A stretch of 64,000 bases of DNA from an uncultured Bacteroidales bacterium. Its GTDB lineage: Bacteria; Bacteroidota; Bacteroidia; Bacteroidales; UBA932. Location of the stretch: NCBI GenBank assembly GCA_944326255.1, contig CALVDG010000007.1, forward strand, positions 29,626 to 93,625, read 5' to 3'. Positions 27,847 to 39,172 of the stretch are shown here, piece by piece. Both the position numbers and the translations under genes were made by a program. Under the pieces are notes generated by a model, which was not told the origin of the DNA, made no database searches, and saw only the letters and a program-made list of their open reading frames with translations. The stretch's first letter is position 1, and the number at the start of each line of letters is the position of its first letter.

Positions 27847-27920
27847 CTCCCCTTCTAGGACTTGAACCTAGGACCCCCTGATTAACAGTCAGGTGCTCTA
27901 ACCAACTGAGCTAAAGAGGA
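27847..27920 (-). tRNA. tRNA-Asn (anticodon GTT)
   Basis: Reading the minus strand, the acceptor stem TCCTCTT pairs with AAGGGGA (one G-T pair), the D-arm is AGCTCAGTTGGTTAGAGC, the anticodon stem-loop is CCTGACTGTTAATCAGG with GTT in the centre, and the T-arm is CTAGGTTCAAGTCCTAG. Length is 74 bases and the 3' CCA is not encoded. It has its own -7 box and terminator. Confidence 0.96.
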
Positions 27921-27938
27921 ATTTCCCTTTAGGGACTG

Positions 27939-27946
27939 CAAAGATA
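27939..27946 (-). promoter_or_regulatory. -7 box (TATCTTTG) for tRNA-Asn
   Basis: The minus strand reads TATCTTTG, 18 bases before the mature tRNA 5' end, matching TAnnTTTG. Confidence 0.65.
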
Positions 27947-27976
27947 GATATTTTTTTTTATAAGCCAAAAATAAAT

Positions 27977-27984
27977 TAACTTTG
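27977..27984 (+). promoter_or_regulatory. -7 box (TAACTTTG) for the HU-like gene
   Basis: The plus strand reads TAACTTTG, 26 bases before ATG 28011. Because transcription should start after 27984, the TTG at 27987 is an unlikely start and ATG 28011 is preferred. Confidence 0.6.
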
Positions 27985-28010
27985 TCTTGAAAAAATTTAA
28001 GCATTTATCT

Positions 28011-28736
28011 ATGGATGTCCATCTTCTTTCCCGTCTCCTGAAGGAGCTGATCATTGATAATGACCGCATTGCGCTTCCCGGAATGGGATATTTCCAGGCA
28101 GAGCCGATGCCGGCATATTTTTCCGAGGACGGAAAGACCATCTACCCGCCTTCCAAGCGGATATCGTTCAAGTGGGACGACAGGGCATCCGGAGATATGC
28201 TCGCGGCTTATTATACCAAGACATACGGCATTGACAGGAACACTGCCGACATAGAGCTGGACACCTTTCTCAAACAGCTGAAACCGATGCTCCATGAAAG
28301 GAAATTCATAGACTTTCCAGGAGTCGGGAGACTCAAACTGACTTTGGACGGCAGCGCCTACTTTGTAACCGACAATACCGACGGAGGAGTGTTCTCACAG
28401 GCCTTCGGATTCGAGCCGGTAATATTGAAGCCGGTCACCAGATCTTCAGAGAGCACGTCCCAGCCCGATGAGACTCCTACGACCACCTGCGAACCTGATA
28501 CGACAAATATACACAACCCGGAGCCGGAGCCAGAACAGGAAAAGCCCGGACCTGCTCCGGAAAACGGCACCACCACTCACGAAGGCCGAAGCAGGATATG
28601 GATCATACTGCTGTCTGTCGCAGCAGCCATAATAATAGCCGCCGTCATCCTTATCTTGCTCGGACGCGGCGGCCATCTGGATTCGCTCATCTACAGCGAC
28701 GAGGAACTGGAACTGATACAGCAGCAGGGCGCCTAG
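28011..28736 (+). CDS. CCDC81-type HU-domain membrane protein
   Basis: 241 residues from ATG 28011. The first 140 residues match the two consecutive prokaryotic CCDC81-like HU domains known in Bacteroidota ([22 protein letters not shown] then [17 protein letters not shown]). A Pro/Glu/Thr-rich linker follows (about 150-195), then one transmembrane segment (about 197-219, [20 protein letters not shown]) and a short acidic tail. Such proteins often carry a C-terminal SPOR domain, which is absent here. A link between the cell envelope and a peptidoglycan or nucleoid ligand is conceivable but unproven. The stop overlaps the convergent metG stop by 4 bases. Confidence 0.72.
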   Translation: MDVHLLSRLLKELIIDNDRIALPGMGYFQAEPMPAYFSEDGKTIYPPSKRISFKWDDRASGDMLAAYYTKTYGIDRNTADIELDTFLKQLKPMLHERKFIDFPGVGRLKLTLDGSAYFVTDNTDGGVFSQAFGFEPVILKPVTRSSESTSQPDETPTTTCEPDTTNIHNPEPEPEQEKPGPAPENGTTTHEGRSRIWIILLSVAAAIIIAAVILILLGRGGHLDSLIYSDEELELIQQQGA

Positions 28737-30787
28737 CCTATCGTTGACCCATTTTTCAGGGTCTCTTCGGGAGAGACCACACGCATCCTGCCGTCGGGCT
28801 GGCGTGCCATCAGTATCATGCCCTTGGACTCTATACCGCGTATCTTGCGGGGAGCCAGGTTGGCCAGGATGCAGATCTGCTTGCCGACCATCTGCTCAGG
28901 CGTATAGTACTCGGCGATGCCCGAGACTATCACCCTCTTGTCTATGCCTGTATCTATTGTAAGTTTCAGAAGCTTGTCAGTCTTGGGCACTCTCTCTGCC
29001 TCCAATACGGTAGCCGTGCGGATATCCATCTTTCCGAACTCGTCGAAAGTACACTCGGCCTTCTGCGGCTCGACCGGAGCTGCGGCAGCCGCTGCGGCAG
29101 CATTTGCCTTGCGGATATTCTCCAGACGCTCCATCTGGGCGTTTATGGCCTCGTCCTCAATCTTCTCGAAGAGCAGTTCAGCCTTGCTGAGCTGATGCCC
29201 TGCCGGCAGCAGGTCGCAGCGGCCTATATTGTCCCACTTCAGGGTATCTTTCGGAAGATTCAGAATATTCAGAAGTTTCTCCGAGGAGAACGGAATGAAC
29301 GGGGCGAATGCTATGGCCAGGTCGGCGCATAACTTCAGGGAGACGTTGAGAATGGAGGCGGTGCGGCCCATGTCGGTCTTGGCCACCTTCCACGGTTCGG
29401 TGTCGGTGAGGTACTTGTTGCCGAGACGGGCGAGGTTCATGGCCTCCTTGAGGGCCTCGCGGAAACGGTAGTGCTCGAGGGCGTCGGTGATGGCGGCCTT
29501 GATGGCGGGCACCTGGGCCAGAGTCTCGGAGTCAATGGGCTCCGGTTTCAGGTCTGCGGGCACCTTCCCGTCGAAATACTTATGGGTCAGCACCACGGCG
29601 CGGTTGACGAAGTTGCCGTAGATGGCCACGAGCTCGGAGTTGTTGCGGGTCTGGAAGTCCTTCCATGTAAAATCGTTGTCCTTGGTCTCCGGAGCATTGG
29701 CGCAGAGCACGTAGCGCAGCACGTCCTGCTTGCCGGGGAAGTCCCGCAGGTACTCGTGGAGCCAGATGGCCCAGTTGCGGGAAGTGGACAGCTTGTCGCC
29801 CTCGAGGTTGAGGAACTCGTTGGCAGGCACGTTGTCCGGGAGGATGTAGCCGTCACCATAGGCCTTGAGCATGCAGGGGAATACGATGCAGTGGAAGACT
29901 ATGTTGTCCTTGCCTATGAAGTGTACCATCTTGGTGTCGGGACTCTTCCAGTATTTCTCCCAGTCATCGGGACGGGCCTCTATCGTGTTGGAGATGTATC
30001 CGATAGGGGCGTCGAACCAGACGTATAGCACCTTGCCCTCGGCTCCTTCCACGGGCACTGGGATGCCCCAGTCGAGGTCCCGACTCACAGCCCTGGGCTG
30101 AAGACCGCCGTCCAGCCAGGACTTGCACTGGCCGTAGACATTGACCTTCCACTCCTTGTGTTCCTCCAGAATCCATTGGCGCAGCCAGGGCTCGTACTCG
30201 TTCAGAGGCAGATACCAGTGCTTGGTGCGGCGCTTCACGGGAGGCTTGCCGCTCAGGGCGGAATGGGGGTTGATCAGCTCGTCGGGGCTGAGGGTGCAGC
30301 CGCATTTCTCGCACTGGTCTCCGTAGGCCCTCTCATTGCCGCACTTGGGGCAGGTTCCCACAATATAGCGGTCAGCCAGAAACTGCTTTGCCTCCTCGTC
30401 GTAGTACTGCTCACTCTCCTTTTCGATGAACTTGCCGTCCTCATAGAGCTTACGGAAGAACTCCGAGGCCGTCTTGTAATGGGTCTTGGACGTGGTTCTG
30501 GAATAGATGTTGAAACTGATGCCGAGCTCAGCGAAGGACTCCTTTATCAGCTTATGGTATTTGTCCACGATATCCTGGGGCGAGCAGCCCTGCTTGCGGG
30601 CCTGTATGGTAATAGGCACTCCATGCTCGTCCGAACCGCCGACGAAGAACACGTCCCTGCCGCACATTCGGAGATAACGCACATAGATGTCGGCGGGCAC
30701 ATATACTCCCGCAAGGTGTCCGATGTGAACAGGTCCGTTGGCATAAGGCAGAGCGGACGTAACAAGATAACGCTTAAATTCCTTCAT
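28733..30787 (-). CDS. metG: Methionyl-tRNA synthetase with C-terminal tRNA-binding domain
   Basis: Charges both initiator and elongator tRNA-Met. The 684-residue enzyme has the HIGH motif ([15 protein letters not shown], about 20-34), a zinc-binding insert with [11 protein letters not shown] and CEKCGCTL, a KMSKS-type loop reading GDKLSTSRN, and after an alanine-rich linker a C-terminal EMAP/Trbp111 tRNA-binding domain (about 580-680). The last is usual for dimeric MetG. It follows the beta-galactosidase gene by 39 bases on the same strand but is unlikely to share its regulation. Confidence 0.96.
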   Translation of the reverse strand: MKEFKRYLVTSALPYANGPVHIGHLAGVYVPADIYVRYLRMCGRDVFFVGGSDEHGVPITIQARKQGCSPQDIVDKYHKLIKESFAELGISFNIYSRTTSKTHYKTASEFFRKLYEDGKFIEKESEQYYDEEAKQFLADRYIVGTCPKCGNERAYGDQCEKCGCTLSPDELINPHSALSGKPPVKRRTKHWYLPLNEYEPWLRQWILEEHKEWKVNVYGQCKSWLDGGLQPRAVSRDLDWGIPVPVEGAEGKVLYVWFDAPIGYISNTIEARPDDWEKYWKSPDTKMVHFIGKDNIVFHCIVFPCMLKAYGDGYILPDNVPANEFLNLEGDKLSTSRNWAIWLHEYLRDFPGKQDVLRYVLCANAPETKDNDFTWKDFQTRNNSELVAIYGNFVNRAVVLTHKYFDGKVPADLKPEPIDSETLAQVPAIKAAITDALEHYRFREALKEAMNLARLGNKYLTDTEPWKVAKTDMGRTASILNVSLKLCADLAIAFAPFIPFSSEKLLNILNLPKDTLKWDNIGRCDLLPAGHQLSKAELLFEKIEDEAINAQMERLENIRKANAAAAAAAAPVEPQKAECTFDEFGKMDIRTATVLEAERVPKTDKLLKLTIDTGIDKRVIVSGIAEYYTPEQMVGKQICILANLAPRKIRGIESKGMILMARQPDGRMRVVSPEETLKNGSTIG

Positions 30788-30826
30788 ATCCTATCTGTAT
30801 TTTTGAAAAACGCGGCAAGTTATAAA

Positions 30827-34051
<3,225 letters not shown>

Positions 34052-34076
34052 TTAATTAACGATTTGCGAAGTTAAT

Positions 34077-34084
34077 TATCTTTG
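34077..34084 (+). promoter_or_regulatory. -7 box (TATCTTTG) for the sugar exporter
   Basis: The plus strand reads TATCTTTG, 29 bases before ATG 34114. The opposite strand has TAACTTCG at 34067-34074, one mismatch from consensus, which could serve the beta-galactosidase gene. Confidence 0.6.
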
Positions 34085-34113
34085 CGCGATTTTTCAAAGG
34101 GAGAGGGAGCATT

Positions 34114-35295
34114 ATGCAGAATAATATATCCATAAGCAGAGGACACGTGCTGAGAGAATGGCTGCCGCTGGTGGCGCTTGCATTCTCCACCTTCATATTC
34201 AACACTTCCGAGTTCATACCTATCGGACTGCTCAGCGACATCGCCGCAGACTTCGCCATCACTGAGTCCAAGGCCGGCGTACTGATCACCGTCTATGCCT
34301 GGGTCGTGGCCATAGCCTCATTGCCCCTGATGCTCATGGTCTCCGGCACTGAGTCCAAGCGGCTGATGCTCGGCATATTCGGCCTGTTCGTCATCAGTCA
34401 CGTAGGATCGGCTCTCTCCACCGGCTATTACATGCTGATGCTTTCCCGCATCGGAGTCGCCTGCTCCCACGCCATATTCTGGTCGATTGTCACCCCGCTG
34501 GCGGTCAAGATCGCCCCGAAAGGCAGAGGCTCCATCGCCCTGAGCATCATCGTCGCGGGCTCATCCATCGCCATGATAGCGGGCCTGCCTCTGGGCCGCG
34601 CCATCGGACTGGCAGCCGGCTGGAGAATGACATTTCTGCTTATCGGATGCGTGGCATTCGCCGTGATGCTGCTGATAGCGGCTGTTCTGCCCAGGACACA
34701 AGGCGAAAAGGCCTTCTCACTGAAGCAGCTTCCCTGCTTGCTCAGGACTCCGTCACTGCCGGGCATCTACCTGATAACAGTACTGTCAGTCACAGCGCAT
34801 TTCACCGGATACAGCTATATCGAACCGTTCCTGGCCCAGATTGCCGGATTCAAAGCCGGCTCCATCACCATGATTCTCACCCTTTTCGGCATCACTGGCA
34901 TCATCGGCAGCCTGCTGTTCTCCAGATATTTCGACTCACACCGCAGCTTCTTCATGCGCTACGCCGTCATCGGCATCGGTTGCTGCCTCCTACTGCTGCG
35001 TCCGGCAGCCATGACACACCAGACAGTCGTGACGCTGTGCATATTCTGGGGGCTGGCCAACTGCTTCTTCAATATGGTCTTCCAGTCCGAGATCATCCGC
35101 ACCGTCCCCGAAGGCACGTCCATAGCCATGTCCATCTACTCCGGCATCTACAATGTCGGCATCGGCAGCGGTGCCCTTATCGGCGGCCTGGTCTGCTCGG
35201 GCATCAGCGTAGGCGCCATCGGCTACATCGGCGGCCTCATCAGCATCGCCGCCTGCCTCTGCTGCACCCTCTACCTCCAGCCCCGCCTCCGCTAA
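34114..35295 (+). CDS. sotB: MFS sugar efflux transporter, SotB type
   Basis: Major-facilitator exporter of 393 residues with 12 predicted membrane segments. It follows the SotB pattern closely by eye: FNTSEFIPIGLLSDIAADF, VYAWVVAIASLPLML, SRIGVACSHAIFWSIVTPLA, GLPLGRAIGLAAGWRMTF and SGIYNVGIGSGALIGG. In enterobacteria SotB exports arabinose and IPTG-like sugars. Diverging from a beta-galactosidase, it may vent excess monosaccharide, which is inference. A purine-rich GGGAGAGGGAG precedes the ATG. Three palindromic repeats follow the stop. Confidence 0.85.
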   Translation: MQNNISISRGHVLREWLPLVALAFSTFIFNTSEFIPIGLLSDIAADFAITESKAGVLITVYAWVVAIASLPLMLMVSGTESKRLMLGIFGLFVISHVGSALSTGYYMLMLSRIGVACSHAIFWSIVTPLAVKIAPKGRGSIALSIIVAGSSIAMIAGLPLGRAIGLAAGWRMTFLLIGCVAFAVMLLIAAVLPRTQGEKAFSLKQLPCLLRTPSLPGIYLITVLSVTAHFTGYSYIEPFLAQIAGFKAGSITMILTLFGITGIIGSLLFSRYFDSHRSFFMRYAVIGIGCCLLLLRPAAMTHQTVVTLCIFWGLANCFFNMVFQSEIIRTVPEGTSIAMSIYSGIYNVGIGSGALIGGLVCSGISVGAIGYIGGLISIAACLCCTLYLQPRLR

Positions 35296-35330
35296 CCCCC
35301 ACAGGCCATCCATCATATCCGCATACTAAG

Positions 35331-35393
35331 CATCTCCGTTCCCCTCTACGAGAGTGTACCCTTTTTCCGCATATGCAGTACACCCTCCGCAGG
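35331..35393 (+). repeat. Palindromic repeat, copy 1
   Basis: This begins CATCTCCGTTCCCCTCT and contains the inverted arms GAGAGTGTAC (35350-35359) and GTACACCCTC (35378-35387), with an AT-richer centre (CCTTTTTCCGCATATGCA). It is about 80 percent identical by eye to copy 2. Confidence 0.8.
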
Positions 35394-35436
35394 TCCGCCT
35401 TGCACTAATGCCTTCATAGGCCCTTCCTGCAGCATC

Positions 35437-35499
35437 CATCTCCGTTCCCCTCTTCGAGAGTGTACCGTTTTCACGATATTGCGTACACCCTCGGACAGG
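35437..35499 (+). repeat. Palindromic repeat, copy 2
   Basis: Same orientation and same left flank (CATCTCCGTTCCCCTCT) as copy 1, with arms GAGAGTGTAC (35456-35465) and GTACACCCTC (35483-35492). The copies start 106 bases apart, and both end in a short CAGG-type flank. Confidence 0.8.
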
Positions 35500-35560
35500 C
35501 CATCCTGCCACACCGCCACTACAACACATTCTCACCGGCCTTGGCTCATCATCCCCCGAG

Positions 35561-35598
35561 GAGAGTGGACCATATCTGTGCAATAAGGGTACACTCTC
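35561..35598 (-). repeat. Palindromic repeat, copy 3 (inverted)
   Basis: On the minus strand this reads GAGAGTGTACCCTTATT, then a variable centre, then GTCCACTCTC, matching the core of copies 1 and 2 in the opposite direction. The conserved left flank is not retained. Confidence 0.7.
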
Positions 35599-35685
35599 GC
35601 CGGACGCGAGCCGTAAGGACAGACATCCGGGCCTGTCAGCTTTCGGCGGATGGAAGCCGAGGCCGAGAATCTCATCTAAAATAAA

Positions 35686-35714
35686 GAGGCCGCACTGAAA
35701 TTCAGCACGGCCTC
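35686..35714 (-). terminator. Terminator after the Big_2 lipoprotein operon
   Basis: The arms GAGGCCG and CGGCCTC, with an inner CTGAA/TTCAG pairing, form a hairpin. On the minus strand it is followed by TTTATTTTA. It lies 23 bases past the stop at 35738. Confidence 0.8.
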
Positions 35715-35737
35715 CCTATTTCGTTTTCAGAAGGCAC

Positions 35738-36943
35738 TTAGAATCTGGCTACAGCCCTCACGCTGCGCTCAATCGCCTGCTGGTCAAAATCCTTTGACCC
35801 AGAAGACAGGCTCAACCCCCATGCCGCACAGTAACCGTATTCCGGTCTGTCCGTTGACGACCAATGAAGATGACCGTTTGTCAAGAGCGCATCACCACCG
35901 GCCGCTACCAGTCTGTCACTAAAATCCAGCCGAGCCTGATCTTCTTCCGGACCATCAGGCATTGGATAATCCCCCCACATACTGTCAGATATCTCACCCT
36001 CATCTACAGCTCCTGAATCCACCCAATGCAAGCCGCTGGCCCCTGCCATAATGTGCTTCAATTCTGTTACCGCTGGAAGATACCATAAAAGATCGGCACC
36101 GTCATGATAAGCACACCACGCAAAAGCCGGGAACTCTGTTTCCCACCCTGGATATTCCTCTGTTACCTGTTCCAGATTATACATACCGTCCGTATTTGAT
36201 ATAGCATTAGTTCTTGCACCAGGAGACACGTGCCACTGCAGATATGCCTCATCCAAAGAGACTATACGTCCTCCACAACCGTCTTCATCAACATAATAGA
36301 CCATACCCACTGGCTCTTTCTCAGGATTCAGCTCACGAGAATATGTACCGTCTTCATAATAATAGTCTCCCAACATCGGAGATTCAAGCACACTGACTTT
36401 ACACTCGGCCGTCATCAGTCCGCATGAGGCCGTCACGATTGTCTCTCCAAGAGCGACACCTGTCACTGTCCCGTCTCCTGTCACCACCGCAACACTCTCA
36501 TCCGCAGATTCCCATACCAGCGGCTCTTCCTGCTCCGGAAACACCTCCGCTGTTACAGTCTCACTCTCATCCACCCTGAGAACAAGAGTCTCGGAACTCA
36601 ATTTTATATATGATGACGGAGCGGTTACCACTATTTTGCAGTTTGCCGACACTTCTCCGACAGATAAGGTTACGACCGTCTCTCCCATAGAGAGTCCTGT
36701 CACTGTTCCCATGTCATCCACCGAAGCTATCTCAGGTGCAGCTGAAGACCATTCTGCATCTAAAACATCCGCGCCATCAGGTGTAACTGAATATTGCAAC
36801 TGGACACTCGCCCACTGCTCAACCTCTACTGTCTGAGGTGAAAAGGTTATAGAAGTTGGCGAACCTCCAGATTTTTCCTCTGTACAGCCTGCTGCGGCAA
36901 GCACTATTGCCATTGTTCCTAAGATATATTGTAATGCCTTCAT
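35738..36943 (-). CDS. Surface lipoprotein with two Big_2 domains, paralogue A
   Basis: 401 residues: a lipoprotein signal with Cys at 20 (VLAAAGC), two bacterial Ig-like group 2 domains (about 31-108 and 112-190, each with the SVDDMGTVTG or VVTGDGTVTG motif and a closing VT strand), then a C-terminal domain of about 210 residues (LGDYYYEDGTYS...WYLPAVTELKHIM...ARF). That domain resembles the DUF1566/FISUMP-like domains of Bacteroidota and Fibrobacter lipoproteins. It follows paralogue B by 22 bases and shares its C-terminal domain but has one Big_2 unit fewer. Probably anchored at the outer membrane; ligand unknown. Confidence 0.8.
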   Translation of the reverse strand: MKALQYILGTMAIVLAAAGCTEEKSGGSPTSITFSPQTVEVEQWASVQLQYSVTPDGADVLDAEWSSAAPEIASVDDMGTVTGLSMGETVVTLSVGEVSANCKIVVTAPSSYIKLSSETLVLRVDESETVTAEVFPEQEEPLVWESADESVAVVTGDGTVTGVALGETIVTASCGLMTAECKVSVLESPMLGDYYYEDGTYSRELNPEKEPVGMVYYVDEDGCGGRIVSLDEAYLQWHVSPGARTNAISNTDGMYNLEQVTEEYPGWETEFPAFAWCAYHDGADLLWYLPAVTELKHIMAGASGLHWVDSGAVDEGEISDSMWGDYPMPDGPEEDQARLDFSDRLVAAGGDALLTNGHLHWSSTDRPEYGYCAAWGLSLSSGSKDFDQQAIERSVRAVARF

Positions 36944-36965
36944 TGTAATAATTTTACTTTTTTAA

Positions 36966-38456
36966 TTAATTTAATTTGACTTTCGCAATTGCCCGCACCG
37001 GGCTTTCTGTAATCTTTGAAAATCCCGCACACATCCCATTCGTGAAATTGACACTCTCAGCCTGCAGTTTATACGACTTCCCCGTTGACGAGAAATATCT
37101 TCCATCCGATAAAGGGCTACCTCCAGCATCTGAGCATTTCATTGAGAAAGAAGCTTTTGCAGCAGAACATTCACCACTGTCGTATCCTGGCATAGTCGTG
37201 TTATCACCCCAATCGTCAATCTCACCTTTGGACTCGTCCGCATCTGATTCTACCCACACCAAACCATTGGCAGCAGCATAAATTTGCTTCAATTCCATCT
37301 TCGCCGGCAAATACCAATTCAAACCTCCTTCTTCTCTATCCGCACACCACCTGAAAGCCGGATACTGACTCCGCCAATCAGAAGACATATCCGGAGGCAG
37401 GTTCATTATGGTTGACTGGTTTTCCGCTCCGTCGTATTCATCTAAAGCATATGATGTTCCTGCCATGTCACTGTAAGGCAGTAATGCCTCATCCAAGGAG
37501 ACAATTTTCGCCGAGTCTCCGTTACCGAAAATTCGGAAAATTACACCAATCGGAGTCCTGCCGTCCTCCAACGAGCCGGACACTGTGCCGTCGCTGAAAT
37601 AATAGTCACCTATCGTCGGTTCACGGGATTCCACGACAGTCACCGTGCATTCGGCCTTCTTGTCTCCGGCAGCAGCCGTCACCACTGCGCTTCCCGCTGC
37701 CAGTGCTATAACAAGGCCGTCTTCATCAACAGCTGCTACTGAGGGCAAGGACGAAGACCATGTCACCGTCCTGTCCTCGGCGTTCTCAGGAAGTACTACA
37801 GCCACAAGCGTAACTGTCTCGCCTACTATCAACTCACACTCGGTACGGTCCAGTGTCACGGATTCGACCGGGACAGGGGACACCGTCACATTGCATGTAA
37901 CCTCGCAGTTACCGGCCTGCACAGTGATGACAGCCTCGCCCAAAGCCAGGCCATACACCATACCGTTATCACTCACGGTAGCTATCGACTCGTCGGAAGA
38001 GGTCCAGGTACAGGAAGTGTCTTCGGCATCCTCCGGCATCACGGTCGCCGTAAGCCGGACACTGTCGCCTTTAAGTATATCAGCATCAGTAATATCCAGG
38101 ACAACCGACTCCACAGGGATGCCGACTACCGTCACCTCACATACGGCCGTAGCCTTTCCTGAAGTGGCGGTGACAGAGGCACTTCCCTTGGCAACAGCCG
38201 TTATCATACCGTTGTCATTCACAGTAGCAACTTCCCTGTCCGAAGTAGTCCAAAGTACGGTCTTGTCCGTCGCATCCTCAGGCAGTACGATCGCAGAGAG
38301 CTGCGCCGTCTCGCCCATCACAATCTCAACAGACTGCTTGTCAAGTTGAATCTCAGTTACAGCCACAGGGCCGGACGGGCCTTCGTCCTCCGCACAGCCC
38401 ATGACTCCAGCCAAAGCTGCCAGAGCCATAACAGACATCAGATAAAATTTTTTCAT
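36966..38456 (-). CDS. Surface lipoprotein with three Big_2 domains, paralogue B
   Basis: 496 residues: lipoprotein signal with Cys at 21 (ALAGVMGC), three tandem Big_2 domains (about 31-111, 112-193, 194-276, each containing a VxDxGMI or equivalent turn and a GxAxVT strand) and a C-terminal DUF1566-like domain (about 277-496, IGDYYFSDGTVSG...WYLPAKMELKQIYAA...VRAIAKVKLN). Tandem paralogue of the gene at 35738. It starts 11 bases after a small secreted protein gene, so three genes form an operon. Adhesion or glycan binding is the usual suggestion for Big_2 proteins, but nothing here proves it. Confidence 0.8.
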   Translation of the reverse strand: MKKFYLMSVMALAALAGVMGCAEDEGPSGPVAVTEIQLDKQSVEIVMGETAQLSAIVLPEDATDKTVLWTTSDREVATVNDNGMITAVAKGSASVTATSGKATAVCEVTVVGIPVESVVLDITDADILKGDSVRLTATVMPEDAEDTSCTWTSSDESIATVSDNGMVYGLALGEAVITVQAGNCEVTCNVTVSPVPVESVTLDRTECELIVGETVTLVAVVLPENAEDRTVTWSSSLPSVAAVDEDGLVIALAAGSAVVTAAAGDKKAECTVTVVESREPTIGDYYFSDGTVSGSLEDGRTPIGVIFRIFGNGDSAKIVSLDEALLPYSDMAGTSYALDEYDGAENQSTIMNLPPDMSSDWRSQYPAFRWCADREEGGLNWYLPAKMELKQIYAAANGLVWVESDADESKGEIDDWGDNTTMPGYDSGECSAAKASFSMKCSDAGGSPLSDGRYFSSTGKSYKLQAESVNFTNGMCAGFSKITESPVRAIAKVKLN

Positions 38457-38467
38457 ATCACTTATAT

Positions 38468-39031
38468 TTAGTTAGTAAGTTGCCAATAAGTATCATAATA
38501 GAGTACTTTCTCCTCGGGAGAATCGGCCCGCCGCAGCACCCACTCCGACATGGCGGGCAATTCGCCTTCCCGAAACTCCACATACCAGCCCTGTGCGTCA
38601 CACAATTCAGCGAGAATCTTCTGCAGCCCCTCCGATGACTCCGTCCATCCCGGGTCTGATGGAGAATTGGAAAGCACAGGACGTGAAGTACTTCTGGACA
38701 AGCGGACATGATTGTCTCCCAGGACATCCAGATTCAGTGGTATAAAACAGTAGACTTCCTCATCGTTGCCGCCCCACTGATTGTCGCAGTAAAGGCCGCA
38801 TCCATGCTCTTTCCCCGTACTGTCCTTATAATTGAAATACAGTCCAACGGTAAACAATCCATCCGGCATGGGTATGGTCTCGTCATACATCAGTTCCTTT
38901 ATGACCGGCTTAAGATATCCTTGTACTATCTCAAACCGGAAACTGTCACTCTCCATCCATCTGCTGATATTGTCACCCGCATACAGACTGACAGATACTG
39001 ATAATAAAACAATACTGGTGAGTAGTCTCAT
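38468..39031 (-). CDS. Secreted protein of unknown family
   Basis: 187 residues from ATG 39031, with a signal peptide (MRLLTSIVLLSVSVSLYA, then G). I do not recognise a domain. The mature part has mixed strand-like segments (FTVGLYFNYKDSTG, EEVYCFIPLNLDVLG), one Cys pair close together (GCGLYC) and an acidic character. The frame is open to 39109, but those 26 residues lack a signal peptide and were rejected. First gene of the run leading to the Big_2 lipoproteins and lying downstream of the TPR-LuxR regulator. Confidence 0.65.
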   Translation of the reverse strand: MRLLTSIVLLSVSVSLYAGDNISRWMESDSFRFEIVQGYLKPVIKELMYDETIPMPDGLFTVGLYFNYKDSTGKEHGCGLYCDNQWGGNDEEVYCFIPLNLDVLGDNHVRLSRSTSRPVLSNSPSDPGWTESSEGLQKILAELCDAQGWYVEFREGELPAMSEWVLRRADSPEEKVLYYDTYWQLTN

Positions 39032-39172
39032 GGCTCCGTCCAAATTTTTCGGAACAAAAATGCATTCCCGGCAATTATGTTCCAAATAATCCGGCTCTAT
39101 ACAAGCCATACACTACAGAAGAAACATATATACAATCAATTTACAAAACAAAGAAACACCTGATAATCAAGC

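Larger units (their letters stand above)
35296..35737. other. Gene-free interval carrying palindromic repeats
   Basis: This 442-base interval between sotB and the first Big_2 lipoprotein gene has no convincing gene. It holds three copies of a short palindromic element (35331-35393, 35437-35499, 35561-35598) and a terminator at 35686-35714. A frame open on the minus strand over 35326-35583 is internally repetitive because it reads through the repeats, and I do not regard it as a gene. Confidence 0.7.

Noticed and set aside
35326..35583. 85-codon minus-strand frame across the palindromic repeats
   Set aside because: Its protein repeats itself only because it reads the repeated DNA, and it has no ribosome-binding or promoter signal.
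36966..38456. Tandem repeats as a CRISPR-like or microsatellite array
   Set aside because: The periodicity is about 80 codons and is explained by three Big_2 protein domains.
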